Positions 20,605 through 21,133 of a stretch of DNA of 21,133 nt are shown here, piece after piece. The notes beneath the pieces were generated by a model. It worked only from the letters and a program-made list of their open reading frames with translations, was not told the origin of the DNA and ran no database searches. Numbering within the stretch: the stretch's first letter is position 1; each line of letters begins with the position of its first letter. The translations under genes and the position numbers were made by a program. This DNA comes from Desulfurococcales archaeon. Its GTDB lineage: Archaea > Thermoproteota > Thermoprotei_A > Sulfolobales > WAQK01. Location of the stretch: positions 1-21,133 of the forward strand of contig JALURJ010000298.1 in NCBI GenBank assembly GCA_027016915.1, given 5' to 3'.

Positions 20605-21012
20605 TCAGAAACAGTTGCTAACCCTGTCCCTCTTAGAAGCCCTCAGCACCCTCTCGACAAATGCCCTTATGCCGGGCATCCGGGGCGGCTTCTTCCTCTC
20701 CCTGAGATACGTCAACACAGCTTCCCTCCCCCCGAGGGCCTCGTGGCACTTGCTGCACACGTGGATCACGGTGTTGACCTGGACGCTGCAGTCTAGACAT
20801 ACGAGCCTCCCGCAAACGGCGCAGTGGGTTATGGAGAGCATCCTGCCGCAAACCTGGCAGAGGGCCTGGACGCAGAAGGTGCAGATCCCCCGGCCCCGGT
20901 CGAAATGTCTGGGACAGACAAGCCGTCCACACATACTACACCTGTGGAGAGCCTCCGCTTCGCCGCAGACTTCGCATAGCAACTCTCCACACCTACCCCT
21001 CGAGAAGCGCAC
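20605..21012 (-). CDS. Tandem cross-brace (B-box/RING-like) zinc protein
   Basis: The 135-residue protein consists of two tandem eight-ligand zinc modules and a basic tail. Module 1 ligands are C13, C16, C25, C28, C33, H36, C44 and C47; module 2 ligands are C52, C55, C64, C67, C72, C75, C86 and C89. The first six ligands repeat exactly 39 residues apart and the last two 42 apart, and both modules share CxVCG...HC(S/A)(M/V)CGRLVC, so this is an internal duplication. Each module should hold two zinc ions. The tail (about 95-135) is helical and basic (YLRERKKPPRMPG). The role may be protein-protein or nucleic-acid binding; unknown. GTG 21012 overlaps the upstream gene by 20 bases; TTG 20982, seven bases after AGGTG, is an alternative start. 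Confidence 0.78.
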   Translation of the reverse strand: MRFSRGRCGELLCEVCGEAEALHRCSMCGRLVCPRHFDRGRGICTFCVQALCQVCGRMLSITHCAVCGRLVCLDCSVQVNTVIHVCSKCHEALGGREAVLTYLRERKKPPRMPGIRAFVERVLRASKRDRVSNCF

Positions 21013-21133
21013 CCACCTTCTCGGCTATTTTGCGCACCCTCCTAGCATGCCTCCTAGCGGCGTTTCTATCGTCGTCACAGACACTAGCATAGTAGTCAAC
21101 ACCGTTACTGTGGGAGTCCAGGAAGACCTGAGC
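20993..21133 (-). CDS. C-terminal end of an unidentified protein, cut by window edge
   Basis: An open frame runs from the right edge in frame through 46 codons to a TAG at 20993-20995. It reads AQVFLDSHSNGVDYYASVCDD at first (shown in part), then a basic helix ARRHARRVRKIAEKV and ends GALLEG. The frame is open to the edge, shows the local codon style (AGG, GCC), and its stop overlaps the start region of the zinc protein, as in other coupled genes here. The product cannot be identified from this tail. Confidence 0.55.
   Translation of the reverse strand, partial: AQVFLDSHSNGVDYYASVCDDDRNAARRHARRVRKIAEKVGALLEG

Overview
The window looks like chromosomal DNA of a hyperthermophilic crenarchaeon, most likely a member of the Desulfurococcales close to Aeropyrum. 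The evidence is a Sulfolobus-type single-stranded DNA binding protein, an ESCRT-III (CdvB-family) division protein, geranylgeranyl reductase, ADP-forming acyl-CoA synthetase and PEP synthase. The DNA is GC-rich with heavy use of AGG (Arg), ATA (Ile) and CTC (Leu). TTG and GTG starts are common, TATA boxes lie about 26 nt before inferred transcript starts, and the ribosome binding site GAGGTG recurs. The genus is an inference. I saw no mobile element, CRISPR array, rRNA or tRNA.

Layout. 1-1871 (minus): ssb, a PqqD-domain protein overlapping its end, then moeA running off the left edge. 2055-4483 (plus): a MoxR AAA+ ATPase and a VWA/MIDAS protein sharing one base. 4528-7965 (plus): an ADP-forming acyl-CoA synthetase alpha subunit, a TatD-like metallohydrolase, a MarC membrane protein and a PadR regulator. 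7966-8934: an AT-rich regulatory stretch, a winged-helix regulator (plus) and a convergent ribbon-helix-helix regulator with a palindrome over its own inferred transcript start. 8935-10420 (minus): DUF432 and MscS channel genes, divergent through one shared TATA element from a ZPR1-type zinc protein (plus). The latter overlaps the convergent hsp20 gene tail to tail. 11695-15881 (plus): a small membrane protein, geranylgeranyl reductase, three tightly coupled crenarchaeal orphans, and an HTH-CBS regulator followed by a foldable segment. 16087-17217: a small acidic-tailed protein divergent from a CdvB paralogue. 17354-19741 (plus): PEP synthase. 19746-21133 (minus): a cysteine-containing orphan, a 304-base gap with nested inverted repeats, a double cross-brace zinc protein and the tail of another gene.

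How the genes fit together. Central carbon metabolism is represented by the acyl-CoA synthetase subunit (acyl-CoA to ATP) and PEP synthase (pyruvate to PEP). Membrane biology is represented by geranylgeranyl reductase, MscS with DUF432, and MarC. Stress and protein handling are represented by Hsp20, the ZPR1-like protein and the MoxR-VWA pair. DNA and division functions are SSB and CdvB. Four or five small DNA-binding regulators are scattered between them.

No clear new defence or mobile system is visible. The best leads are the double cross-brace zinc protein, the RHH operator, the inverted-repeat region at 20394-20500, the ssb-pqqD overlap and the three-gene orphan operon. Several long-frame starts are GTG codons that are really part of a GAGGTG ribosome binding site, so I moved those starts downstream. 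All family calls come from reading motifs by eye, without database searches.
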